A DNA stretch of 64,000 bases from Lophius americanus (taxonomy: Eukaryota; Chordata; Actinopteri; Lophiiformes; Lophiidae). The translations under genes were made by a program, and so were the position numbers. Shown in pieces: positions 34,001 to 44,185 of this stretch; positions within the stretch are counted from its first letter, which is position 1, and every line of letters starts with the position of its first letter. The notes below the pieces were generated by a model. It ran no database searches. It was not told the origin of the DNA and saw only the letters and a program-made list of their open reading frames with translations. The stretch covers positions 15,922,001 through 15,986,000 of the forward strand of contig JBBDHG010000009.1 in NCBI GenBank assembly GCA_037951165.1, given 5' to 3'.

Positions 34001-36178
34001 TGTTTTTGTCGCTCCCTTGCACCTGTTGTCACTTTCATTTCCACGAAAACAGATGAAACTGATTCACAACACTTTCGCTTCTTAAATGAACAGATTGTTA
34101 TCCCTGAAGTTTAACTGGCTTGGTTTCATATTGCGATGATTGTTCCCTTAATTTTTTGAGTAGTGTACATATATTTATATTCATACCCTCACAATGAATA
34201 AGGACTCAGTATCTGTCCCTGATGAACTTACAATCTGCTCTGCATTTGGCTTTTCTCAGAAACACATTAAGGAACATCATGAGGAGATGAGGGAGCGGCC
34301 CTGCCCTCATCCTGGCTGTAACAAGGTTTTCATGATCGACCGTTACCTGCAGAGACACGTCAAGCTCATCCACACAGGTGAGGCCACCAGAACGGTTCCT
34401 GTCTAGACGCCATTTTGCTCACACTGCTTCCTCCGCATGTGGGCTGCTATAGAATGTAATAAGAGGAATAACCATTCCACGCATCCTGACGTCAACGCAT
34501 GTTTTTACCATTAAAGGCTAAGTTGGTTCAGTGTACCATTTTTAACAGACTTCACCACCTGTTCAATCAAGACCATATTACCTTCAGGTGTTTGTATTTA
34601 AGTCAATGGTCTGTTTTTCCAGAGGAGAGGAACTACATCTGTGACCAATGCGGCCAAACTTTCAAACAAAGGAAACACCTGTCTGTTCATCAGATGAGAC
34701 ATTCGGGCGCCAAACCCCTACAGTAAGTACAAATGTAGTGCGCCACTTGTAGGGCTGCATAAAAGTATTGGACCCCCTCATCTCATCTCCTATATTTTCG
34801 TATGCAGTGTTGCGCCTTCAAACTGTAAAAAACAACTATAAAACTAAGGCAACCTGAGTAAACAGAAAATGTAAGTTTGATGATTTTATTTGAGAAGACA
34901 AAAGGTTATATATAACCTGAATTATATGATAACAAATATTAACCTCCCGAACTTTATAACTAATTGTGGCACCTTTAACATTTCAAGTGTAACCAAACAC
35001 TTCTGATTTGACATCACTGTGATGGAATTCTGGCCCACTCTTCTCTGCATTACCATTTCAGTGCAGTCACATCTGAGTAATTGTGAGCATAGACTGATCT
35101 TTTCAGGTCCCTCCACAGGATTTCAGAGGTTCAGGTCCAGACTTTGACTAAACCACTCCTAAACTTTAACAGGGCTCCATTTGAGCCTTTCAGAGGTTTT
35201 ACTTGTTCTTCTGCTTAGTCATTGTTTAGCAGCATGACCCAGTTTTGCTTGAGCTTCAAGTCACAGACGGAGGACCTGTCATTCTGCTTCAGAATTTTCT
35301 GGTAGGAAACAGAATTCATATTTCCCTCACTTATTTCAAGTCATCCTTGCCTGGAAGCAGCAAAACATCCCCACATCATCACGCCGCCATCTTCTCCACC
35401 TTCCCCCTCCTTCAGCGTAGTTATGTTGTTTATGTGGAATGTTGTGCTTGGATTGCGAAAATGTCACTGGACTCTGACTGCCTACCAAACATTTCAACTT
35501 TGGGCTCATCCTTATGAAGAGTATTCTCCTATAAGCTGGAAAATGGTCTGTTGAAGTGATGAGGCGACTGAACAGGGCAGGTAGTAATCAGATCTGGGTT
35601 TGTCTAGTCCAGCTGCAACCAGTTATTAATGCAGTCTGATAGCAAATACGTTTTCCAAACAAAATACAATTGTCATTAAAAAAAATGATTTTGTGTTAAC
35701 TCAGGTTTCTTTTGTTATTTTTTTACTCTCAATACATGACACAATTCAATATTTAATACAAAGGGAAAAAACAGGAAGGGGTCAAATATGTTCACACCAC
35801 TTTAAGAATTTTTGTGGATGATTTAGAATTCCTTTTCCTTTTTGATCACCAGAAGCAAAGACGGGAGAAACATCCTCTAACTGCTGTTGGCTTTTATGTC
35901 CCTTTAGATGTGAGGTGTGTGGATTCCAGTGTCGCCAGCGAGCATCTTTAAAATACCACATGACCAAACACAAGGCCGAGGCTGACTTGGAGTTTGCTTG
36001 CTTGCTATGTGGGAAAAGATTTGAGAAGGCCCACAACCTGAACGTACACATGTCTATGGTGCACCCGCTGACTCAGGTGGTCACCCAGAGAGGCAGTAGT
36101 CACCAGCATCAGCCGCTGTTTGACCTGCAGACCATCGGTCTGTCCGGGGAGGTGGTCCAGCAAGACCAGGACAGGTGA
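28099..36178 (+). CDS. ZNF276: ZNF276, zinc finger protein with ZAD and five C2H2 fingers (602 aa)
   Basis: Nuclear zinc-finger protein, likely transcriptional regulator. Coding exons: 28099-28300, 29074-29365, 29494-29540, 29656-30072, 30859-30940, 31820-31903, 31979-32098, 32179-32254, 34260-34377, 34623-34722, 35908-36178. They total 1,809 nt, and every junction is GT-AG and in phase. Length is near the human protein (about 614 aa). Residues about 69-165 form a ZAD with zinc ligands at Cys75, 78, 138 and 141 (CRLC and ICKKC). An RGRP core near residue 30 and KKKPGPKPGWK before the fingers look like AT-hook motifs. The middle is acidic (DDSDLSDRVISEDDFEE). Fingers at about 424-566 include NIYKCPYQGCTAVYR, ERPCPHPGCNKVFMIDRYLQ and RNYICDQCGQTFKQR, nearly identical to what I recall of mammalian ZNF276. 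The gene converges on FANCA as in mammals. Confidence 0.95.
28510..28745. repeat. Common teleost interspersed repeat
   Basis: In ZNF276 intron 1. Contains CTTTATTTATATCGCGCCAA, GTTGTCTCAGGGTGCTTTCC and AACCTCGAGCAGATCC in the order of a repeat abundant in percomorph genomes, whose class I cannot state with certainty. No open frame. Confidence 0.55.
28761..28879. repeat. Snap-back inverted repeat running into an 18-bp minisatellite
   Basis: 28761-28782 pairs with 28785-28806 (22-bp stem, one mismatch, 2-nt loop). The right arm is the first unit of an 18-bp tandem repeat (consensus ATCCAGTAACATGAATTA) present five times from 28790 to 28879, with unit 2 the most diverged. In ZNF276 intron 1. 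Confidence 0.9.
30356..30582 (+). pseudogene. Frame-breaking exon-like block in ZNF276 intron 4
   Basis: Bounded by a good acceptor (TTATGTTTTCAG before 30356) and a good donor (TTCAG before GTAATG at 30583). Its length of 227 bp is not a multiple of three. One frame carries a strongly acidic stretch (GTSEEDELYIEGQSEE, then SSSDEAEKRANENKE). That frame is interrupted by a TAG, and the phase needed from exon 4 reads into TGA after three codons. Skipping it joins exons 4 and 6 perfectly (GAA GAT). It could be a decayed coding exon, a poison exon, or a captured fragment of an acidic transposase N-terminus. Confidence 0.5.
32625..32790 (-). repeat. LTR-like repeat, family C, copy 2
   Basis: On the minus strand reads GCTGTGTTTTTATTCTAGCC, AAAAATAAAGTGAG, TTTTGTTACCAACC and TAATATACCAGAGGTCTC, the same order as at 14130-14275. 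The AATAAA is intact here. In ZNF276 intron 9, in antisense to the gene. Confidence 0.5.
32890..34165 (-). mobile_element. Tc1-like transposon, family B, degenerate nearly full-length copy
   Basis: The minus strand encodes a Tc1-like transposase in broken frames. The N-terminus near 33880-33790 reads MRQYLQPTDAAQVVQPHQEG, homologous to the copy at 9211. The catalytic core lies in the middle, and the C-terminal region near 32960-33010 has GGAGGATATCCCCCATGAC. The right end (CTTAATTTTTTGAGTAGTGT, 34144-34163) is the terminal repeat. Inserted in ZNF276 intron 9, antisense to the gene. Confidence 0.75.
34745..35600 (-). mobile_element. Tc1-like transposon, family C, degenerate copy
   Basis: On the minus strand the element reads from about 35560 (CATAAGGATGAGCCCAAAGT) through a broken transposase to 34745. 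Landmarks seen on the plus strand include TTCTGGCCCACTCTTCTCTG near 35030 and GGAAACAGAATTCATATTTC near 35310. The end at 34750 (GGGCTGCATAAAAGTATTGG) resembles the outer part of the family. Inserted in ZNF276 intron 11, antisense. Related to 21085-21260. Confidence 0.7.
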
Positions 36179-37139
36179 CAGCATCCTGCAATGCTTTTTG
36201 AACTGTTGGACTGGGATGAGTTCCGAGCCTAGTGAACTGTAGTTTTCATATTTTCATATTCAGGTCATGGATTTGTGTTGTTGCTTACCTAATGACTAGT
36301 GGCTTCAAAGCCAAATCAACATCATCAAACTGTTGCCTTCAGACTTCAGTGAATCTTGACTAATGGCTCTCTTACAGACTGTTCTACAGGAAATTATTGA
36401 AGCTGAGGACGCCCACTGACGATATTTATTTATGGTAGGTTTTTCACGAGAAAACAAGCGACCGTTCTCCAAAGATAACGAGTTAATTATCGCTTAATGA
36501 GAAAACAAAAGGTTATTTACTGTTATTAATGTTCACCAGAGTTCAGGAGTCTCATAGCTGTGGCAACCGATTTGAGACAGTATGGCAGGTCAAGGAGTTT
36601 CCATTATTGATCAATGTATCAGATCATACGTCCCTTAAGGTTTAACACAGGCACGGCTGTTCACACCTGCCATGGCCACACCATAAGTCAATATGTGGAG
36701 GTTTTTTACATGGTGGATCAAAGTTTTCAAAGGTAAATGTAATAGACCTTGTTTACAATGAAATGTTATTTAATTAAATGAAACTTAACAATGACTTTAG
36801 CACACATAGTACCCAAAACTGCAATACGCAGGGTTTATTATATTTGCTTAAGAAAATATTTAGTTATATAATTGGTTATCTCGTGAAGGCATTTGCTTGT
36901 TTTCTTGTGATGATGTGTTTATTTCATCAAATATTTATTCTGTCTTTTATTAAGGCGGAAAAAAACCCTTCCCTTCATTTTTTTTGTCATAATTGAGTAG
37001 TGAAACAGTGAGTGAGATTATCACACGCACTAACCCTGGATGACATTCTGCATTGTTCCCTGTCCATCCCATAGTCATAGCTATGCAGTTTAACGTCCAC
37101 ATTACCAAACACAATATATAAAATGTCACTCATTGAATG

Positions 37140-37145
37140 AATAAA
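37140..37145 (+). terminator. ZNF276: Candidate ZNF276 poly(A) signal
   Basis: AATAAA on the plus strand, 962 bases after the ZNF276 stop, followed closely by an A-rich run. Earlier canonical hexamers were not noticed. Confidence 0.45.
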
Positions 37146-37238
37146 TTGAATTGCTGTTCAAAAAAAAAAAGATCTTGAAAATCTTAAGTAAAGAGGCTTT
37201 TACACTTCCGTTGGAGCAGATGGATCCTCGTTGATATT

Positions 37239-37244
37239 TTTATT
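37239..37244 (-). terminator. FANCA: Candidate FANCA poly(A) signal
   Basis: AATAAA on the minus strand, 414 bases beyond the FANCA stop codon at 37658. Confidence 0.5.
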
Positions 37245-37657
37245 TGACAGTTGAAGTTCTCGGTTGTGGCAGCATTTAAATCCAGTTTAAGATCCTGTTA
37301 TGCAGTAACTAAACTCGTGTTCAAATAATTGTTACAAATCATTTCCGAGAATGTACCCTCCTCCAGTTCATCCAATGTTTTTTTTAATTAACGTATGAAT
37401 TATTTTTTAGAGTTCTTCTATTAAATGAAGAGCTTTAGGTTTACTTGTGTACAACGAGGTCAATTGTGTGTAAAGGTTTTAAACGTAAGTGGTGAACAGG
37501 GAAACGGTTTGGACAAACAGCTCTACAGGTGAGTGATAAGGTGGATTACATCCGAACAAAGATAGTTCTCCCTTCAGAGCGAGCCCAGCGCCGTCACAAA
37601 ACCAGTGAAGGGGTTTCCTTTTAGACGATGTCTGAGCTTTAGTTAGTCTGCAGATGT

Positions 37658-40600
37658 TCAGAGGAAGTCCATCTCTGGGCTGAGGCTCTGAGGGTCAAAG
37701 TGCACTGAGAGACCTGCTGCCACCTCTGGGTCCAGGTCTGCACACTGGTTCACCACCTGAAGCAGGAAAGCCACAGAAACGGTGATGAAGACGAGGGAGA
37801 AGAGTTAAACTTGCCAATACAGTGTTACTGATTGTGAGTGTTTGTTGGTTACCAGTCTGAGTTGGCTGGTGGACAGCGCAGAAGGAGGCGCCTGTGAGAT
37901 GACTCTCAGAAGAAACTGTTTGGCACGGCTAACAATCATGAGTGGCTCCATCTGATCAAACCAACAACAACAACAAAGTAAAAACAATGTGAGAGGTATT
38001 GGTGGCCTTTTCATCATCCTGTCCTGGGAGGTTCAGTTACCTGATGGTCGGAGGGTTCATTGGTTGGTGTGTGTCCGTCTAGGAAAAGCTTAAGCAGACT
38101 GATGAAGCAGAGGACAGCAGTGTGGATGAACCCTGGACAATACAGAACTCTCTTCTGCAGCTCAGCCTCCTGCTGGAGCAACAGACTAAACACACACAGA
38201 GTCTAACTGCATTACAGATAACTTATTATTATGAGGAAATGTCATGCACATGCACAGGGAGAACACATTTTATGTATCTTTAAAAGCATTTTAAACATCC
38301 TAGACCTAAAAAAACAAACTAATGTAGTACATTTTTGAAATCATGTAGCAGACCAATCTCCAATTATTGAGCTGGATTTGATCGATTCAACAATTTTACC
38401 TGTTGAATGTTCAACAGGTAAAATTGTTGTCGGTTGTTTGTGAGCATTCCAATATTTTCCAAGCCTTGTTTACCCTGTCCAAACGTTTCATAGTCACGCC
38501 GCTGTATAAAATATGGTATAATATTATGATAGAAAATATCATTATAAGCATAAGCATTTGGATATATATTCAAAGTTGAGACACAACTTTTGGTTTAGCC
38601 CCACTGCCCATTTATTAATTTTAGTTGGATGTCAAAAAGATTCAGAAATGATAACATTATGGTCAATTAATGTTTTACATTAGGACTGGGTTTGTAGGAT
38701 TGTAAAAACTCTAAAAGGAAACTCACCTGTAAAAGGCCCAAGGCATCAGTCGAGTGAACTCATCTGATCTCACCATGGCAATCGACTGGTAAACACCTTG
38801 TCCTAGAGTTAGGGGAAATGATGAAGCATGCTAATGTTATAATGCAGAAGCCAATCTACCAAGTGTTACATTTGAATCAGTCTGTAATTCAGTGAGATTT
38901 GATTTTAGGTTTTCAAGATAAATAAGATACCATGTGGTTTAAAGATGACTAGCCAGTCAGAAGAGTCCACCAGCACAGACAGCAGGTCTGTGCAGAAGAC
39001 CCTGGCTTTATGATGGTGCCTCTCCTACACAATTAACCAAACAGAGATCAAAGATTAATAAACGACATCATTTTTACCATGGTCTTTAGTTCTCCCACAC
39101 CAACACTGAACCACTGATCATTGTTAGCATTTCCATGGAGAATTAGTACCATCAATAAAACTGCACAGATATTCAACCCCCATCGTAAAATAATCTCATT
39201 CACCAGATTGCAACCAAATCAATCAACTGTTTAAACAAATCCATACATGTATTGTTTTTCCCAAATATAAGTTAAAGTGGTACTTTAACTGACAATTGCA
39301 AAGCAGCCTTGCAAAGAAGAGCCTAAAATCCACCACACTGATGTCAGAGACAGATCTCCAGTAGAAACGTTTAGGTGAAGCTGTTGCTGCCAAAGGTGGC
39401 ACAGCTACTAAGTTCAGGGGGCCAAATTCTTTTCATAATAGTGATTGAGGTAATAGATCACATTTTTGCCTCATTAAATTAAATTATAATTTAAATTTAA
39501 ATTTTCTGTTAACAAGGGTCCTTATTCATTTGTAGATTTGACACAGTTCAGTAGAAGATACACACTAAAACAAGAAATCCAGTCCAACATTTTCAGTTCA
39601 TTAAATCTGTAGATCTTAAATTAAACTGCACACAACCTGTTGATGGATTGGAAAAGTACAGCTTATTTACCTGAGGGTACAGGAGGGCCGACAGAAAGTC
39701 GTTCGTACACAGGAAAAAGAGAAAAACTAGCACCTGTAAGAAAGAATGAGTGACTTGTTCGTACGTAAGTGTATGTTAAATGAGCGACTTCTGAAATATG
39801 CATCCCTAGACAGCAGTACCACCAATAAGGCCTCGGGGTTCAAATTCAAATATGCTAAGACTTCAATAAACGGACCAGTAATATTTTAACGGGGATGTGA
39901 AGTACATCATGTTTATGTTCATGATCAGAGATAAACAAATCCTACAATTATTCAAGAAACAGGAATAAATCACCATTACCTTCAGTTACAACCTTGAATT
40001 CCTGTCATATCGGTTAGTGTTAACAACATTCTACCAGCTGTCACTAACAGAATAAAAATATTTGTATCGAAACAAACAAAAATACAGTTGTTGAACTTAA
40101 AACGAGAAAGTTAATTCTCACCTCTTTGTACTGCGTGCCCCACTGTGGTCGCAGCACACTCAGAGCAGCACTGACGCCCTGTTTGTTGCACCCATAGCTT
40201 CGCCAGGCACCGTGCAAACTGACTGCCAACACCAGAGCTGCAGCTGCAGGGACTGATAACGGCGGGCCAATCTGGAAACTGACACAGGATCACAATAAAA
40301 TGTAAAGAAAATGAAAATAGATTTAATTTCTTTTGATTCTGGTGAATAAAAGCTGAAATTGTAGCTTCAAAGATGCAGGTTCGTGTGAATCAAGAGTTAC
40401 CTGCAGGCCCAGTTCTGACAGTTACTGAGCATCTGCAGTTGCTCTGGTAGAGGCTCTCCATCACGCAGACGACGCCACAGTGACAACAGCACTGGAGACA
40501 GATGCTCCCACCAGTGCTACACACACACACACACACACACAATAATTAAAAACATGCCTGAATCCAAACAACAAAAACATTTATTGGGCTCTCATAACTT

Positions 40601-43600
40601 CTTGACTATAATTTTCCCAAATATACGGAATATAAACAGCCATCTATCCACTTTCAGTAAATTCTTTTCCTTTCAAGACTATGGGGGGTCTGGCGCCTGA
40701 CTCAGCTGACTTTGGGTGACAGAGCGACCAAACAATCATTCACTCTAGATGCATACGTTAAGAACATTTAGCGACACCAAATCACTTCCTGTATGTTGCA
40801 TGTTAATGAACAAGCAAACCCAACAACATGCAAAGTCAACATAGAAAAGAATTTGAAACCAGAACCATGGAAATGAAGAACTACAAATAATTAAAATCCC
40901 TAAACACTTAAAGGCCCCATTTCAGTTCTTGTATTTTGTGTGTCTGGAGAACAATGTATTGGATACTGTTTAATATCTGCTCCAGAAACTAAACAAGCCA
41001 CCAGAATGACCCAAAGTCTGATTTGTCACCGTGACAAAAGTAAAAATAAAAGACAAAAATCAATAAAAGGTATGCATAGATCGACAGACGGACAGACGGA
41101 CGGACGGACAGACGGATGGACAGAATCTTAAAGGGGAAAGGCAGTCGTTTAAAAATGCACCATTTTTTGAGTTATGCTCTAGAAACTAAAAGAAACAATA
41201 AACGCAGATTTCACTATTATCCACCTCGTCACTATGTTCATGGCTGCAAATCGAAATGTCAGAGGGATTTACTGATGATAAATACTCAGTTCTGGACTAT
41301 TTTTATATCTGTTACGATTCTCTCTCATTAAGTAATTTCGGTTCTATATTGAGCCTTCAAGATGTTTCAAAACATAATATAAATGCAAATTGTTGCCACT
41401 GTTCTTTTATTTTTCATAAGATTCCCTTAGAATAAGTATTTAAATGTCAAAACAGAAATCCAGAAAAACGTAATCCTTATAAGGTAAATAGGTTTATATA
41501 TCTGTATGGAGAGCAGTACCACAGTAGAGACCAGGAGCAGAGGACAGCGTTGACTGATGTGAGACCAAGCTTTGTTGACTTCCTCTGCAGATCGTCCACA
41601 GCGTCCACTGGCACATAACAAGCCCTGGAGAGGAAACAAACACACACCAGACACCAGTGCCTTTAGAGCTTTGTTGACAAACAAAAAATCTAAAAATTAT
41701 CTCAACCCCGGTTTATCCAGATTTCAGAGAAGCAATTCTTACTTTTAGGAAATGTGCTGTTAGATGGAAGGACAAAAAGCCGGAGGGACAAAACACCTTC
41801 CTCTGTTGCATGAGAAGGAAAGGAAGTCAAACAAGTTTTGAATAGCATGTAAGCAACAAATAGCCAAGTCGCTAATCAGGTTTGAGCCAAATATATAGAT
41901 GAGAAACAGATCTGAGGGGCTCACTTGATGCTGGTTGACATGTTCTATCAGCTTGTGACAGTCCATAGTCGTTCTCCCTCCTTCAGTCTTTACCTGGATG
42001 AATAACACTGCTGGAAGAGTCGTCAGCACTCTGTGACACAACCACACACACAATGGTTTCAGTATACAAAAAAGGAAGAAATGGAGGTGAGCTGCATGAT
42101 TCATTTGTGTGTGTTTTTACCTGTTCCATGTGTCCAGAGTGTGCTGCAGGCTGAGCTCCGTGCTGAGGCTCAGTGAAGCCAACGTCACACCAGAGGAGCA
42201 TCTCTCAGACACAAACTCAAACAGGAAGTCATGAAAATCTGCTCTCCTTCCACAGCTGCTGGAGACATTGATCACTTCCATCTCATAGACAAGCTCCTGC
42301 GCGCACACGCACACACACACACTAATGCTGATGAAACATCACCACCTTAATTCAGCTTTGTATCTACTTGTGACCAGAATGAGGAACCATCATGCTCATG
42401 CACCCACCTGCACTCTAGAAAGTATGTCTGGCAGACAGGTCCCCTTCTCTGACAACCTGTCATCATATCTTTCTTGGCTGTAATTTCTGTTGACAGACAA
42501 TGTGAAAGAAACAAACTGTGTGAATTTGCACTCCTAGCTCTTACAGCACTTTGAGATTTGATCCAAATGTAAAGTGCATAGATAAAATGTATTATTATTA
42601 TTATTTCCTTTTATTGCATTTCTTTATTAATAATTAGATAAATCAAGAACATAACACATTCTACTTGTTGCCCACATCACTGTGTGATATAACTACCTGC
42701 TTTGTTGTAATGTATCAATTTAAATTAGCATAAAATGTCACCAGTTGATTGGGAAAGTCGGATTCAGAATTTTTCAACGCCCTTTGGTTGTTATTTCTGT
42801 TATAAATCCTTATGTATACAATCATGTTAATCACTGGATAACTCCGGGTGAACATTGGCATACATGTGATTGCTGACTCACCTGGGTGCTTTCTATGCCA
42901 CAAGTGAGATTTAATCTGTGGCAGATATTCAGCCACTACCCATTTATGATGGATTCTGACTGTCAGAAATGATTTGCCTGATGAAGGTCTGGTACCAAAA
43001 TCATTTTTTAAGTTAGTCAGTGTTTGGAAATTCCTTTTAGCAGCAGCGGCCGGTGAAAGTAGCATTTACTGTTTTAAAAATGTGTTGTACTGGGTGACTT
43101 AATCCATTCTTGTTTGATTCTGATTATTAATCAGTTGGCCATACGTTGGTAATAAACCTAATGCACAATGGGGGAATAAACTGCTTCCAATTGTAAAAGA
43201 GAGGAGCACTACGATTCATTCAGATTGAGTCATTTCTACTCCCACATTTTTGCAAGTCTTGTTGCAGATGTTGCTATTTGAATTCAGTTATCGAAATTGA
43301 ACACCACTTTTTCTTGGTTTTTGGTTAAGAATTAAAACTATTTTAGTCACATACTATTTTTACCTGGGGACTCAGCTACACAATATTAATAAATTATTAC
43401 CATGTACTGTCTATTTTGGGGTTTCAGCATTGACAGCATTGAATAAAATTCAATATCCAAGACTTTCTATGAACATATATGCTCACTTTAAAGGTTGGTC
43501 CATGATGGCGTTAAGCAGATGAGAGCAGAGGATCTTCATTTCTCCTCCACAGCCTCCATGCTCCTCTGGACGAGACAGGTAAAGCTCGAAGCACGCCCAC

Positions 43601-43615
43601 TGCTGGTACTCCTGA

Positions 43616-43661
<46 letters not shown>

Positions 43662-44185
43662 GGGTATATCTTACTAGAAGTTAATTACCTCTTTTCTTTT
43701 TTGTATGCCACTGAATGACTGTTTTATTTTATTGTTTTTGTATTTTGCGTTACCGTTCTGGGTCTGACAGGACGTCTTCACTTCTCTGTACTTTGAGCTC
43801 ATGAGCAAGCCATTCCGACAACGAAAGCTTAACAAACATAAAAGTCAGAGCACTTTTTCATTTAACAAATAAATGAAAATTACACAGTTTTCTCCTTCTC
43901 ACTGATCTTAGTATCTTACACTTGCGCCATCCAATGCTCGCAAAGACAAGGCTTCAGCCGGAACAGAAAGGTGGGCTTTACCTGGTACTGTGGGTTGTGC
44001 CCTAGCTGAGAGAAAGCAGGATGCCTCCACAGATGCCAAACAGTCTTCCTCCATGTGCTGTTGGTGTGGAAGGCACTGCTCCACAGGTCAGGCAGGTTCT
44101 CCTCCAGATCAGTACTAACTGGACCACCGGCAGTGATAGGAGCTCTTCTGACTCCAGGCAACAGTCTTGGTATGAGGTAAAGAAG
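37658..44185 (-). CDS. FANCA: FANCA exon block 3 (last 16 exons, C-terminal part)
   Basis: Exons: 44185-43982, 43827-43754, 43615-43487, 42486-42408, 42296-42121, 42030-41925, 41802-41743, 41624-41520, 40516-40401, 40278-40122, 39733-39671, 39024-38931, 38802-38727, 38185-38041, 37951-37853, 37756-37658. Readings include NSTWRKTVWHLWRHPAFS, LSEWLAHELKVQRSEDVLSD, QQWACFELYLSRPEEHGG, GLLCASGRCGRSAEEVNKAW, HWWEHLSPVLLSLWRRLRDG, VLVFLFFLCTNDFLSALLYP, SRAKQFLLRVISQAP and NQCADLDPEVAAGL before the stop at 37658. This is the conserved C-terminal half that in human binds FANCG-independent partners and carries many disease alleles. Three acceptors (43615, 42296, 40516) directly follow GT-repeat tracts. 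Confidence 0.94.

Larger units (their letters stand above)
36179..37657. other. Intergenic space between convergent ZNF276 and FANCA
   Basis: 1,479 bases between the two stop codons, presumably mostly 3' untranslated sequence. A ZNF276 hexamer AATAAA lies at 37140-37145 and a FANCA hexamer on the minus strand at 37244-37239. No exon seen. The donor-like CAGGTGACA overlapping the ZNF276 stop (36171-36179) leaves open an alternative 3' end. Confidence 0.5.

Noticed and set aside
35245..35517. 90-codon plus-strand frame
   Set aside because: Antisense of the Tc1-like family C copy.
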